Shown here: positions 44,788 through 53,114 of the stretch, one piece after another
Numbering within the stretch: position 1 is the stretch's first letter
Layout: every line of letters starts with the position of its first letter
Source of the DNA: CAZWDL01 sp964632995
GTDB lineage: Bacteria; Bacteroidota; Bacteroidia; Chitinophagales; Saprospiraceae
NCBI GenBank assembly: GCA_964632995.1
Contig: CAZWDL010000023.1
Location: 8,525-72,524, forward strand
Direction of reading: 5' to 3'
DNA length: 64,000 bases
Translations under genes and position numbers: made by a program
Notes under the pieces: model-generated
Databases searched by the model: none
What the model saw: the letters and a program-made list of their open reading frames with translations, nothing else
Told to the model about the DNA's origin: nothing

Positions 44788-45327
44788 ATGTCTTCCGCAC
44801 AAAGACTGCTGGATATTGTAAAAAATAAGGGCCTGCAAGGTATGGCGGGCGCCCGTCTCGATGCCGAAATCCCCCTGTCGGAAGCTCTGCTTAACCGCCT
44901 GGCCAACGAGAAAGCCAGATCGATGGAAACCCTGGAGCATCTCCAGATTCTGTTGCCCGGCGAAGATACCCTCGTCGTTGATGCTAAAGCTAAGGTTTCG
45001 ACCAAGCTCTTTGGTATCAAGGTGCCGGTTCGCCGGCAGGTACACTTTTTGATTAACCGGGAAGTATCGCTTTCTCCCTCCCCCCGGATGCAACTTCGCA
45101 TTCGCGACGGTCTCAGCGGCCTGGAAAAGAAGTTCATTCACTGGTTCGAAAATCTCATTTCGAGGACCGTTCCCGGGGATATCTCCCTTGAACAGGACAT
45201 TCTTACCATCGACCTCGGTCCCGTACTTCGCGAACAGGGACTGGAAATGTTTGCCGGACAACTAGAGCAGGTACGGGTGGAGGGCCAGGCCGGCCGGCTC
45301 CTGATTAAAGTGCGGGCGAGCGCCTGA
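44788..45327 (+). CDS. Hypothetical protein, paralogous to the next gene
   Basis: A 179-residue soluble protein, not recognised. Its start (LLDIVKNKGLQGMAGARLDA, then EIPLSEALLNRLANE) and end (EQVRVEGQAGRLLIKVRAS) resemble the start and end of the following 100-residue protein. The middle is a beta-rich segment (LQILLPGEDTLVVDAKAKVS, VHFLINREVSLSPS) that the second protein lacks. Probably a lipid- or ligand-binding-like beta fold, but this is a guess. The ATG at 44788; 42 bp upstream of its neighbour. Confidence 0.68.
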   Translation: MSSAQRLLDIVKNKGLQGMAGARLDAEIPLSEALLNRLANEKARSMETLEHLQILLPGEDTLVVDAKAKVSTKLFGIKVPVRRQVHFLINREVSLSPSPRMQLRIRDGLSGLEKKFIHWFENLISRTVPGDISLEQDILTIDLGPVLREQGLEMFAGQLEQVRVEGQAGRLLIKVRASA

Positions 45328-45369
45328 ACAGCCTGCTTAAACGTTTTTGTCAAAATCTTTACCTTACCC

Positions 45370-45672
45370 ATGGAAGAACTCATCAAACATCTGCTGGATA
45401 ACAATTTGCGCGATCTGAAGGGGATGAAAGTCAGTGGGAAAATACCTGTGGATCCGGCTTTTCTCAACGAGCTTATTGAGGAATGGCTGCGCGCCGGCAG
45501 CACACCGGAACCGGGTGCTTCGGCGCCTTCTTCGACTGCTCCCGCTTCCTCGGGCTCTGGCATTCCTGTGGATAAATTGCCCAACCTGATCCGGCGCCAT
45601 GTGAAAAAACTCGAGCTCGGCGTCGAAAACGGTAAGATGGTGCTTGCCTTCGAGTTTCGGGTGGAGGAGTGA
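45370..45672 (+). CDS. Hypothetical small protein, short paralogue of the preceding gene
   Basis: A 100-residue protein: HLLDNNLRDLKGMKVSGKIP then VDPAFLNELIEEW at the N-terminus, a Ser/Ala/Pro-rich linker (residues 42-65, STPEPGASAPSSTAPASSGS), and a C-terminal strand pair LPNLIRRHVKKLELGVENGK with LAFEFRVEE. It looks like the longer upstream protein with the central part replaced by the linker. It is closed by a good terminator at 45689-45723. Confidence 0.65.
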   Translation: MEELIKHLLDNNLRDLKGMKVSGKIPVDPAFLNELIEEWLRAGSTPEPGASAPSSTAPASSGSGIPVDKLPNLIRRHVKKLELGVENGKMVLAFEFRVEE

Positions 45673-45688
45673 ACGGTAAGATTGCGAC

Positions 45689-45723
45689 AAAGGGGCAGCT
45701 CACCCGTAGTGAACTGCCCCTTT
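45689..45723 (+). terminator. Rho-independent terminator after the paralogue pair
   Basis: A 15-bp stem with one mismatch (45689-45703 and 45709-45723, AAAGGGGCAG... paired with ...CTGCCCCTTT) and loop CCGTA, followed by CTTTG. It lies 16 bp after the stop codon and can also serve the convergent rplY transcript. Confidence 0.78.
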
Positions 45724-45761
45724 CTTTGTAGCAAAAAGATGACAAGCGTTCCCGATAGCTG

Positions 45762-46415
45762 TTATTCTTCAGGCGGAGCGCTTTCCATTCCACCCTCTTC
45801 GGCCGTTTCGGCTTCTTCTTCTCCTTCCGGAACACCGGCCTCTTCTTCGGCGACGGTGACCGTTTTCAGCGCCCGCGGCACCTGTACCGTAGCAACCGTT
45901 CGGCTGGGGGAATCGAGAATTTCAAGATTTTCAATTTGTTGCAGGTCGCGAATCCGGATAGCGTCACCCATATCCATCTCGGAGATATCCAGAAGCAGCT
46001 GGTCAACGAGGTTTTCCGGTAGTGACTTCACTTTAACCTTGCGGATGTTCTTGATCAGACGGCCGCCGTTTTTTACACCGGGAGAAACTCCGGTAAAGCG
46101 AACCGGCAATTCGACCTTGATCGGTACGCCGGTCGTCATTTTCAGAAAGTCAATGTGCAGGATCTCTTCCGTGACCGGATGCCATTGAATATCTTTTAAA
46201 ATACAGCGGTGCTTTTCTCCATTCACGGAAATTTCGGCCGCGTGGAAATCTGCCGTGAAAACAATATCTTTCACATTCTTTTCCGTGGTGGTGAAGTGAA
46301 TCGCTTCGCCACCGCCGTACAGCACGCAGGGAATCAATCCGGCGTTTCTTACCGCTTTGGTTGCTTTCTTACCCAAATCGGACCTTACTTGTCCTTCTAC
46401 AGCAACTATTTTCAT
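45762..46415 (-). CDS. rplY: 50S ribosomal protein L25/general stress protein CTC
   Basis: 5S rRNA-binding ribosomal protein of the long CTC form, 217 residues. The N-terminal L25 domain (about 1-90: KIVAVEGQVRSDLGKKATKA, VRNAGLIPCVLYGG) is followed by the TL5-type C-terminal beta domain (about 95-185) and an acidic tail (AEEEAGVPEGEEEAETAEEG) frequent in Bacteroidota. It lies downstream of prs, the classical prs-rplY gene order. Confidence 0.94.
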   Translation of the reverse strand: MKIVAVEGQVRSDLGKKATKAVRNAGLIPCVLYGGGEAIHFTTTEKNVKDIVFTADFHAAEISVNGEKHRCILKDIQWHPVTEEILHIDFLKMTTGVPIKVELPVRFTGVSPGVKNGGRLIKNIRKVKVKSLPENLVDQLLLDISEMDMGDAIRIRDLQQIENLEILDSPSRTVATVQVPRALKTVTVAEEEAGVPEGEEEAETAEEGGMESAPPEE

Positions 46416-46494
46416 GGTTGTTTTTTCTTTAACGTTTGCTATCGAGTTGGCTCAGAGGCGCTTAACCCCGATATTACGAGCCATAAACGGCACG

Positions 46495-46502
46495 CAAAGA
46501 TA
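46495..46502 (-). promoter_or_regulatory. -7 box TATCTTTG upstream of rplY
   Basis: The complement of 46495-46502 reads TATCTTTG, 80 bp from the rplY start. The gap between prs and rplY is 140 bp, so rplY may have its own promoter in addition to read-through. Confidence 0.5.
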
Positions 46503-46555
46503 AGCTTTTTTAGTGAAAAAAGAGAAACCTTTAGCCGGCAAAGTTCATATTTTTG

Positions 46556-47488
46556 TCATCCTTCTACAAACAATGCGGATATTGAGCGGTGTTCGTGGGT
46601 GTTCCGGATAGCACGGGCAAATAATTTGGCGGTAGACAATACCTTGATTTTCGAGGCTTTTTGCTTGAGCGGAATGGTATCACAAACGATGACCTCCTGC
46701 AACAGGGAGTTTTCTATGTTTTCGTAAGCATTGCCGGAGAGTACCGGGTGCGTACAGAGTGCGCGCACACTGCGCGCGCCTTTCTCCATGAGGATTCCTG
46801 CTGCCCGGCAAAGTGTTCCGGCGGTATCTACCAGGTCGTCAACGAGGATGACGTCGCCATCGGTAACGTCTCCGATGACTGTCATTTCGGCTATTTCATT
46901 AGCCCGCTTTCGGTATTTGTCGCAAATGACCAGGTTGCGTTCAAAATGCTTCGAATACACGCGTGCCCGCTTGGTGCCACCTACATCAGGAGAAGCAAAA
47001 ATCACATTCGACAGATCCTGCTCCAGCAGGTAGGGGATATAGATCGCTTCACTTTTAAGGTGATCAACCGGTATGTCGAAGAAACCCTGAATTTGGGGGG
47101 CGTGGAAATCCATGGTCATAATGCGGTCGGCGCCGGCTGCCTCCAGCAGATTGGCGATGAGCTTGGAAGAAATCGGGACCCGCGGTTTATCCTTCCTGTC
47201 CTGACGGGCATAGCCGAAATAGGGAATGACCGCTGTAATATAGCCGGCGGAGGCCCGTTTGGCAGCGTCTATCATGAGCAGTAGTTCCATCAGGTTTTCG
47301 GTGGGTGGATAGGTCGACTGTATGAAGAAGACATAAGCTCCCCGGACCGATTCGTTAATGACGGGCTGCATTTCTCCGTCACTAAAGCGGTGAACATTTA
47401 TATCACCAAGCGTGTCACCGTAGAAGTCCGCGATCTTTTCAGCCAGATACTGGGAGGTGGTTCCTGAAAATAATTTTACATCAACCAT
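46556..47488 (-). CDS. prs: Ribose-phosphate pyrophosphokinase (PRPP synthase)
   Basis: Makes 5-phosphoribosyl-1-diphosphate from ribose-5-phosphate and ATP for nucleotide, His and Trp synthesis. 310 residues. Visible signatures: DINVHRFSDGEMQPVINESV near the N-terminus, the ATP-binding region YFGYARQDRKDKPRVPIS, and the PRPP-binding loop VILVDDLVDTAGTLCRAAGI. The flexible-loop SPDVGGTKRARVYSK is intact. The gene has a well-matched -7 box 29 bp upstream. Confidence 0.96.
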   Translation of the reverse strand: MVDVKLFSGTTSQYLAEKIADFYGDTLGDINVHRFSDGEMQPVINESVRGAYVFFIQSTYPPTENLMELLLMIDAAKRASAGYITAVIPYFGYARQDRKDKPRVPISSKLIANLLEAAGADRIMTMDFHAPQIQGFFDIPVDHLKSEAIYIPYLLEQDLSNVIFASPDVGGTKRARVYSKHFERNLVICDKYRKRANEIAEMTVIGDVTDGDVILVDDLVDTAGTLCRAAGILMEKGARSVRALCTHPVLSGNAYENIENSLLQEVIVCDTIPLKQKASKIKVLSTAKLFARAIRNTHEHRSISALFVEG

Positions 47489-47516
47489 GTTGTCTCAGAC
47501 ATTTAGCGATTTGACG

Positions 47517-47524
47517 CAAAGGTA
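47517..47524 (-). promoter_or_regulatory. -7 box TACCTTTG upstream of prs
   Basis: The complement of 47517-47524 reads TACCTTTG, fitting TAnnTTTG, 29 bp before the prs ATG. No -33 TTTG at the standard spacing. Confidence 0.5.
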
Positions 47525-47765
47525 AGACATTTTACTCATGTTCCGAGAGATCAATACGCTTTTACCTTTTCCATTCAGCTATGCGATATTCCCGTTCTGT
47601 TGGTAAAGTACTGTAGTTTGCCGAAAAGTTTTCCCGCTTTGTCGAAGCCATTCTTTTTAGTACGGAAACTGTTTTAATTTTAGGGGAGGTCCTCGGAATT
47701 GCATTCTTATTAGCGGCAGACCGGAGAATTGAGTTGAAGGACATTAAATCCAAGCAGATACACAA

Positions 47766-48389
47766 ATGATTTTATTTTCAACCTGGTGGATAGAACTGGA
47801 AGTAACTCAACAGATATTCTGGAGCCTTGCTATCGTCGCCAGTATTCTGTTATTCATCCTGCTTTTTGTCAGCCTGTTCGGCTGGGATTCAGATCAGGAG
47901 CCTGTTTCGGGGAATAAAAAAAAGCGACTTCGCCCAACCGAACCGAAAGCGGTGCTTACCGCCTTCACGCTTTTTGGTTGGCTGGGTGTTCTCACCTCTT
48001 ATCTTACGGATAATCTTCAAGTCATCTTAATTAGCGCTCTCGTCGCCGGTCTGTTTGGCGCTATGTTGCCGTGGATCCTGGCTCCTTTACTTCGCTATCC
48101 ACGCTTCGAGGCCGACCGGGCCCTGGAAAGTACCGGTCGGGTACTTCAGTCTATCCCTCCTCATCGCAATGGTTTTGGCAAAGTACAGCTCAATATGCGC
48201 GCCGCTCCTTACGAAATGGACGCCGTTACTGCCGGTGGAGAGCTTCTCCGGGGGGCTCCCGTACGCATCGTGGAAGTCATAGATGAGCGGGTACTGCTCG
48301 TCGAGGCGCTTGAGGACAGCCCCGAAGCTCAGCCAGGAATCGAAGATCCCGCTGCACCGAGTACCGGACGGGGAGACGAGCCAGCCTGA
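47766..48389 (+). CDS. NfeD-like/OB-fold membrane protein
   Basis: A 207-residue protein with a first membrane helix (FWSLAIVASILLFILLFVSLFG), a charged loop (SGNKKKRLRPTEPK), two further helices (VLTAFTLFGWLGVLTSYL, VILISALVAGLFGAMLPWIL), and a C-terminal soluble beta domain (ALESTGRVLQSIPPHRNGFG to VRIVEVIDERVLLVEAL) that fits the OB-fold of NfeD/YqiJ-type proteins. These usually accompany flotillin-like proteins, but no flotillin gene is adjacent here. The tail is Pro/Glu/Asp-rich. It converges with the prenyl synthase gene. Confidence 0.7.
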   Translation: MILFSTWWIELEVTQQIFWSLAIVASILLFILLFVSLFGWDSDQEPVSGNKKKRLRPTEPKAVLTAFTLFGWLGVLTSYLTDNLQVILISALVAGLFGAMLPWILAPLLRYPRFEADRALESTGRVLQSIPPHRNGFGKVQLNMRAAPYEMDAVTAGGELLRGAPVRIVEVIDERVLLVEALEDSPEAQPGIEDPAAPSTGRGDEPA

Positions 48390-48457
48390 AAGAGAAGAAG
48401 CTGCGTTTAACCTGTGGGTCAACGCGCAATAGATTAGTCTACAAATAATGCGGGTAC

Positions 48458-49432
48458 TTATTTTTTTCTTTCCGTGACAAAGAGGACCAGCTCCTCTAGC
48501 GACTGGCGCACCAGCGAATTGGGAAAAGTATGTAGAATCTCAAAGGCCTGCTTGCGGTAGTCGTACATCGCCTTGCGAGCGTATTCCAGGCCGCCGCTCT
48601 GGTGTACGAATTCAATAACCTCCTGCACTTTATCGGGCTGATCACTATAGCGGCGTATATTGTTGATAATCCGGCGTTTTTCCGCGCGGGGAGCGCGGTC
48701 GAGCGCATAGATAAGGGGGAGGGTCAATTTTTTTTCTTTGATATCGATGCCGCGGGGTTTGCCGATATCCTCAGTTCCAAAATCGAGCAAATCATCCCGG
48801 ATCTGAAAAGCGATGCCGATCTTCTCGCCAAACTGGCGCATGCGTTCAATGTGTTCCTCATTTTGAGTGGTGGAAGAGGCGCCGGCGCAGCAGGCGGCGG
48901 CGATGAGGGATGCTGTCTTTTGGCGTATGATTTCGTAATAGATGTCTTCTTCTATATCCAGCCGGCGGGCTTTTTCAATTTGAAGCAATTCTCCTTCACT
49001 CATTGCCTGTACGGCGCTGGAAACGATTTCCAGGAGGCGGTGTTCCCGATGCCGGAGTGCGAGCAGCATACCCTGAGAGAAAAGATAATCGCCTACCAGT
49101 ACGGCGATTTTATTTTTCCAAAGCGCATTGAGGGAAAAGAAGCCCCGGCGTTCGTAGGAGTCATCCACCACGTCATCGTGAACCAGGGTAGCGGTATGCA
49201 GTAGCTCCACGAGCGAGGCGGCCGTATAGGTAGCATCCCCGATTTCTCCACAAAGTTTGGCGGAGAGAAAAACAAAGATAGGGCGCACCTGCTTGCCTTT
49301 GCGGCGAACGATATAAAAGGTTATTTTATCTAAAAGGGGAGCCGGGCTCCGCATCTCTTTCCGGAATCGCGACTCGAACTGCTTCAGTTCCTTTTCAATA
49401 GGCCCTTTGATGGTGTCAATAGACTTGACCAT
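48458..49432 (-). CDS. Polyprenyl diphosphate synthase (long-chain trans type)
   Basis: Adds isopentenyl units to allylic diphosphates, giving the side chain of menaquinone or another long prenyl diphosphate. 324 residues, all helical. The first aspartate-rich motif is in TLVHDDVVDDSYERRG, the second in IRDDLLDFGTEDIGKPRGID, and GKQVRPIFVFLSAKLCGE is the substrate-binding KxxR region. The small side chains before the first motif (LLHTATLVHDD) suggest a long product, as in IspB/HepT-type octaprenyl or heptaprenyl synthases. Confidence 0.93.
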   Translation of the reverse strand: MVKSIDTIKGPIEKELKQFESRFRKEMRSPAPLLDKITFYIVRRKGKQVRPIFVFLSAKLCGEIGDATYTAASLVELLHTATLVHDDVVDDSYERRGFFSLNALWKNKIAVLVGDYLFSQGMLLALRHREHRLLEIVSSAVQAMSEGELLQIEKARRLDIEEDIYYEIIRQKTASLIAAACCAGASSTTQNEEHIERMRQFGEKIGIAFQIRDDLLDFGTEDIGKPRGIDIKEKKLTLPLIYALDRAPRAEKRRIINNIRRYSDQPDKVQEVIEFVHQSGGLEYARKAMYDYRKQAFEILHTFPNSLVRQSLEELVLFVTERKK

Positions 49433-49556
49433 GAAGCTGCTTTTGGTTATTGGCCTCCAAAGCTACGAAGAACTTTGGAGAACGGAAGGCGTGGCGTTGC
49501 CACACAATATTAGAGGGTAAATCTAAAAACAGGCTGGGTTGTTCACGCAAGTAAAA

Positions 49557-51425
49557 TTAAAAGCGTTTTAACACCTGGTATTGTTCTATGATTTTGTTGT
49601 TGGCTTCGATAAGCAGCAGGTAGTTGCCCCGGTTCAATTGCTTGATGTTAATAATTTTCATTTGCTGACCGGTGGAGAGGCCGGGAAAGTCTTTTCGCAA
49701 GAGCTGCCTTCTGTTCTGATTGAGCAGGCGAAAACTGACATTTGCCGGGCCGGGTAAGGAGAAGACAACGCGCAGGTCACCGGAGTTGGTTTCCGGCATA
49801 ATCTTGGCCGGCGCCGGAGCAGCGGTGGAAATGGAAGTGTTTTGCAGTGGAGGGGCGGAAACACGCACCTTGAAAAAGGTAGGCGGAGCGTTGGGCGCCA
49901 CGCACTTAAGCCGGTAGTCCAGGCCGCCGCGGATAGATACACTGCCGGCATCGTGATAAGAGTAAGAGTTTTCGGCGCCGCCCTGTGCACGACGGGTTTC
50001 AATAGGGCTGTAATTTTGGCCGCCGTCGGTAGAGCGCTGAATCTCGTAAACCATGGCAGGATGCTCATTGCTGCTCGACCAGCGTAAAACCACTCCATTG
50101 CTTAGGAGCGTTGCTGTCAGGTCACTGACTTCGGTGACCGGCCGATTGGAACCGGTGATGGCGGAACTCGCCGTCCCCGGCTTATTGATTGTCACGACAT
50201 CTCCGTTGCTGGGAGTCCAGAGTACCAATCCGATTGGTGGCTTGAAAACATTTTGAGGGTCTACCTCTCTTACGGCGGCGGAAACGTCTGTCTTGACGGT
50301 GCGTACTTCAATTTTGTTCTGGTCAACAAATATCCACTTGAACTGATTAAAACTACCGGAATTGCGGGTCCAGGGTTTATCGTCGTTGTTGCTGCGCAAG
50401 GGGGCGCCCCAGCCGCCCTCGCCGACAAAGACGATGCCCTTGGCGTCATCCCGAATAAACCCTTCGTAACTTCCGGGTTCATTAGACGGACGAACGGGCC
50501 AGGTACTTTTCACCACATGGGCATCACACTCCACCACCATGTTGACCCCGTACTGGTAAAAAAGTGGGGCCCAGTTGATGACCAACTCGTCTTTTTCGGC
50601 CTTTTTTTCCGTGTGAGGCCGCATGGGATGGTGGTACTGCGCCACCTTCCAGGTGACCTCACTGCTGGCGCGCAGGTCCCGTTCCAGCCAGTCGCGCTGA
50701 TTACCTCCCGAAGCGATAAGCGTATTGAGCGAATATAAGCGCAACAGATTGCCGCCGAAAGTGAAGCCGTAGTAAGCATCCGGATTTGGGATGTCAAAAA
50801 TTTCAATGAGTGAAGCACTGGACATTTCGTGATTGCCGCGGGCGACGACGATAGGAAACAGGCGACCGTCACTGCTTATAGTGTGCTGCCAGTCGTCCAG
50901 CCACTCGCGCCATTCCGGAGCGGTATCTCCACCGGTAAAGTCACCGCCGAAGAGAATGAAGTTGGGACGCAGTTTGCTGACCAGTACGTTGGCATTGATC
51001 CGGGCATCCCGGTAATTTCGCGAATCGCCACCGGCAATGATGGACAATCGCGTGGCGGGGTCGGCCGGGGCCGTGCGAAAGGAAAGCCGGCGGCTCACGC
51101 CTTCATTGTCACGGATGATAAAAAAGTAAGTGGTGTTGGGGCGAAGACCGGTTAAGCGGACGAAATGGTTATTCATTCCACGCGCGGGTACAATCCGGTC
51201 GGGACGCATGGACATCCGATAGGCGTTGATGTTCTGCCCGTGATCCTCAGTGTCGTAATAGAAAACGGGGGCTCCTCCGCTTATTTGATCCCAGCCTACC
51301 ACCATGGAGGTGGCCGGATCTTCCCGCCACATACAACGGAAGCGACCGGTGCGGGCCTCTGCCGTAAGGAGCAGGCTGCACAGAAAAAAAACGGTTGCCG
51401 TTAACTTCAGAGGATTAGTCCGCAT
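49557..51425 (-). CDS. Secreted metallophosphoesterase with Fn3-like domains and type IX sorting tail
   Basis: A 622-residue exported phosphatase of the purple-acid-phosphatase type. Signal peptide (PLKLTATVFFLCSLLLTAEA), an N-terminal Fn3-like domain (about 28-120), and a calcineurin-like core with metal ligands in AGGDSRNYRDARIN, FGGDFTGGD, ARGNHEMSS, QYHHPMRPH and CDAHVVKST. An Fn3-like region lies at about 430-530. The last 70 residues (VVFSLPGPANVSFRLLNQNR then IKQLNRGNYLLLIEANNK and IEQYQVLKRF) look like a type IX secretion C-terminal sorting domain. ATG at 51425. Confidence 0.85.
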   Translation of the reverse strand: MRTNPLKLTATVFFLCSLLLTAEARTGRFRCMWREDPATSMVVGWDQISGGAPVFYYDTEDHGQNINAYRMSMRPDRIVPARGMNNHFVRLTGLRPNTTYFFIIRDNEGVSRRLSFRTAPADPATRLSIIAGGDSRNYRDARINANVLVSKLRPNFILFGGDFTGGDTAPEWREWLDDWQHTISSDGRLFPIVVARGNHEMSSASLIEIFDIPNPDAYYGFTFGGNLLRLYSLNTLIASGGNQRDWLERDLRASSEVTWKVAQYHHPMRPHTEKKAEKDELVINWAPLFYQYGVNMVVECDAHVVKSTWPVRPSNEPGSYEGFIRDDAKGIVFVGEGGWGAPLRSNNDDKPWTRNSGSFNQFKWIFVDQNKIEVRTVKTDVSAAVREVDPQNVFKPPIGLVLWTPSNGDVVTINKPGTASSAITGSNRPVTEVSDLTATLLSNGVVLRWSSSNEHPAMVYEIQRSTDGGQNYSPIETRRAQGGAENSYSYHDAGSVSIRGGLDYRLKCVAPNAPPTFFKVRVSAPPLQNTSISTAAPAPAKIMPETNSGDLRVVFSLPGPANVSFRLLNQNRRQLLRKDFPGLSTGQQMKIINIKQLNRGNYLLLIEANNKIIEQYQVLKRF

Positions 51426-51575
51426 CACCCAGTATGGTTGGATTTTTTTTTTAAAGGTAAATAGCTCCTTTCGCTCATTCTTTTCATTTTTACAAAACTG
51501 TTTTGGAATGTAAAAGGAGCGGCGATCAGAACAATATGGGTTTTACTAAGAAAGCGTTTCTTATTAGAATTATTG

Positions 51576-51583
51576 TACCTTTG
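51576..51583 (+). promoter_or_regulatory. -7 box TACCTTTG upstream of glyA
   Basis: Matches TAnnTTTG, 152 bp before the glyA start. A second box, TATTTTTG (51660-51667), lies 67 bp before the start and has a TTG 23 bp upstream of it. Confidence 0.48.
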
Positions 51584-51677
51584 TATGGCTTTAAGTTGAA
51601 TTTTACAGTATCACGACTATTAAAGAGACTCCATTGTTTAAAGTCTTGCCCACCACACTTATTTTTGCAAATCACAA

Positions 51678-51691
51678 ACAGCTCCGGCTGT
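51678..51691 (+). promoter_or_regulatory. Leader hairpin with TCCG loop
   Basis: ACAGC-TCCG-GCTGT forms a compact stable stem-loop followed by CTTTAATT, 43 bp before the glyA start. It could affect transcript stability or attenuation. Confidence 0.35.
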
Positions 51692-51734
51692 CTTTAATTC
51701 ACCACAACCTTAAAAACGTCACAATTCTGTTTCA

Positions 51735-53024
51735 ATGACAAAAGATACAGCAATTTTCAACCTCATACAAAAGGAACTGCAGCGTCAGCAGAAAGGTGCG
51801 GAACTCATCGCTTCTGAGAATTTTGCCAGCCCCGCCGTCATGGAAGCCACCGGCAGTGTGCTGACCAATAAGTACGCCGAAGGCTATCCCGGGCGGCGCT
51901 ACTACGGCGGCTGCGAAGTGGTCGATGAAATTGAACAATTAGCTATAAACAGATTGTGCGAACTCTTTGGCGCCGAGTATGCCAATGTGCAGCCTCATTC
52001 CGGCTCTCAGGCCAATGCAGCTGTTTTCCTCGCTTGTCTGCAGCCGGGAGATCGCATCCTGGGCTTTGATCTTTCTCACGGCGGTCACCTCACGCACGGA
52101 TCTCCGGTCAATTTCTCTGGGAAAACCTACCAGGCACACTTCTATGGGGTGGAGCAGGATACAGGTCTGATCGATATGGACAAGGTGGCGGCCAAAGCCC
52201 GCGAGGTCCAGCCCAAACTCATCATCTGCGGCGCCTCGGCTTATTCCCGCGATTGGGATTACGCCCGCTTCCGCGCTATCGCCGAAGAGGTTGGCGCACT
52301 GCTGCTCGCCGATATCGCCCATCCGGCAGGAATTATCGCCGCGGGACTCTTGCGCAGCCCTATGGAACACTGCCACATCGTCACCTCCACCACCCACAAG
52401 ACGCTCCGCGGCCCGCGCGGCGGCATCATCCTGATGGGCAAGGACTTCGAAAACCCTTGGGGGCGTAAAACAAAAAAGGGCAACCCTATCAAAATGTCCG
52501 CTGTGCTCAACAGCGGCGTCTTCCCGGGTATGCAGGGCGGCCCGCTTGAACACGTCATCGCCGCCAAGGCCGTAGCTTTTCGCGAGGCCATACAGCCTTC
52601 TTTTAAAAATTACGCTCGCCAGGTAGTCGCTAACGCCCGCGCCATGGCCGATGCCTTTCTCGAAAAAAGCTACAAAGTCATCAGCGGAGGCACTGACAAT
52701 CACCTGATGCTGATCGACCTGCGCTCTAAAGGCGTCACCGGGAAAGCCGCCGAAAACACGCTGGTCAAGGCCGATATTACGCTCAATAAAAATATGGTGC
52801 CCTTCGACGATCAGTCGCCCTTCGTGACGTCCGGTATTCGCGTAGGAGCTGCCGCTATCACCACACGCGGCCTCAAGGAAACGGATTGCCGTGAGATTGT
52901 CAACTGGATGGACGGCATCCTCTCCAATATCGATAACGAGGCCCTCCTCAAGCGTACGAAAAACGAGGTCAACGAATTTATGGAACAGTTTCCTCTCTAC
53001 GCCGAGGTGGAAACGGCGCATTAG
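51735..53024 (+). CDS. glyA: Serine hydroxymethyltransferase
   Basis: PLP enzyme converting serine and tetrahydrofolate to glycine and methylene-tetrahydrofolate. 429 residues. The PLP lysine lies in HIVTSTTHKTLRGPRGG; other signatures are ELIASENFASPAVMEATGSV, PGRRYYGGCEVVDEIEQLAI, and DIAHPAGIIAAGLL. The length and motifs are standard. Codons in this gene favour G+C-ending forms as in a highly expressed gene. Confidence 0.97.
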   Translation: MTKDTAIFNLIQKELQRQQKGAELIASENFASPAVMEATGSVLTNKYAEGYPGRRYYGGCEVVDEIEQLAINRLCELFGAEYANVQPHSGSQANAAVFLACLQPGDRILGFDLSHGGHLTHGSPVNFSGKTYQAHFYGVEQDTGLIDMDKVAAKAREVQPKLIICGASAYSRDWDYARFRAIAEEVGALLLADIAHPAGIIAAGLLRSPMEHCHIVTSTTHKTLRGPRGGIILMGKDFENPWGRKTKKGNPIKMSAVLNSGVFPGMQGGPLEHVIAAKAVAFREAIQPSFKNYARQVVANARAMADAFLEKSYKVISGGTDNHLMLIDLRSKGVTGKAAENTLVKADITLNKNMVPFDDQSPFVTSGIRVGAAAITTRGLKETDCREIVNWMDGILSNIDNEALLKRTKNEVNEFMEQFPLYAEVETAH

Positions 53025-53114
53025 TAAGCTGAAAATTAAGTAACAGCGCACTAGTGCTCTGTGTACTAGCGGTGAAAAGTATCCGAGCAGGAAAACTAAA
53101 GTCTGTTCGACTGT

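Larger units (their letters stand above)
51426..51734. other. Intergenic region upstream of glyA
   Basis: About 309 bp between the divergent phosphatase and glyA genes, with two candidate -7 boxes facing glyA (51576-51583 and 51660-51667) and a small tetraloop hairpin at 51678-51691. No riboswitch class was recognised. Confidence 0.5.

Noticed and set aside
47489..47765. Short minus-strand frame between prs and the NfeD-like gene
   Set aside because: 67 codons with poor composition; the region is better explained as the divergent promoter region of prs and the NfeD-like gene.
51939..53051. Long open frame (370 codons) on the minus strand
   Set aside because: Antisense to glyA; the translation has no domain structure and mirrors the highly biased codons of the real gene.
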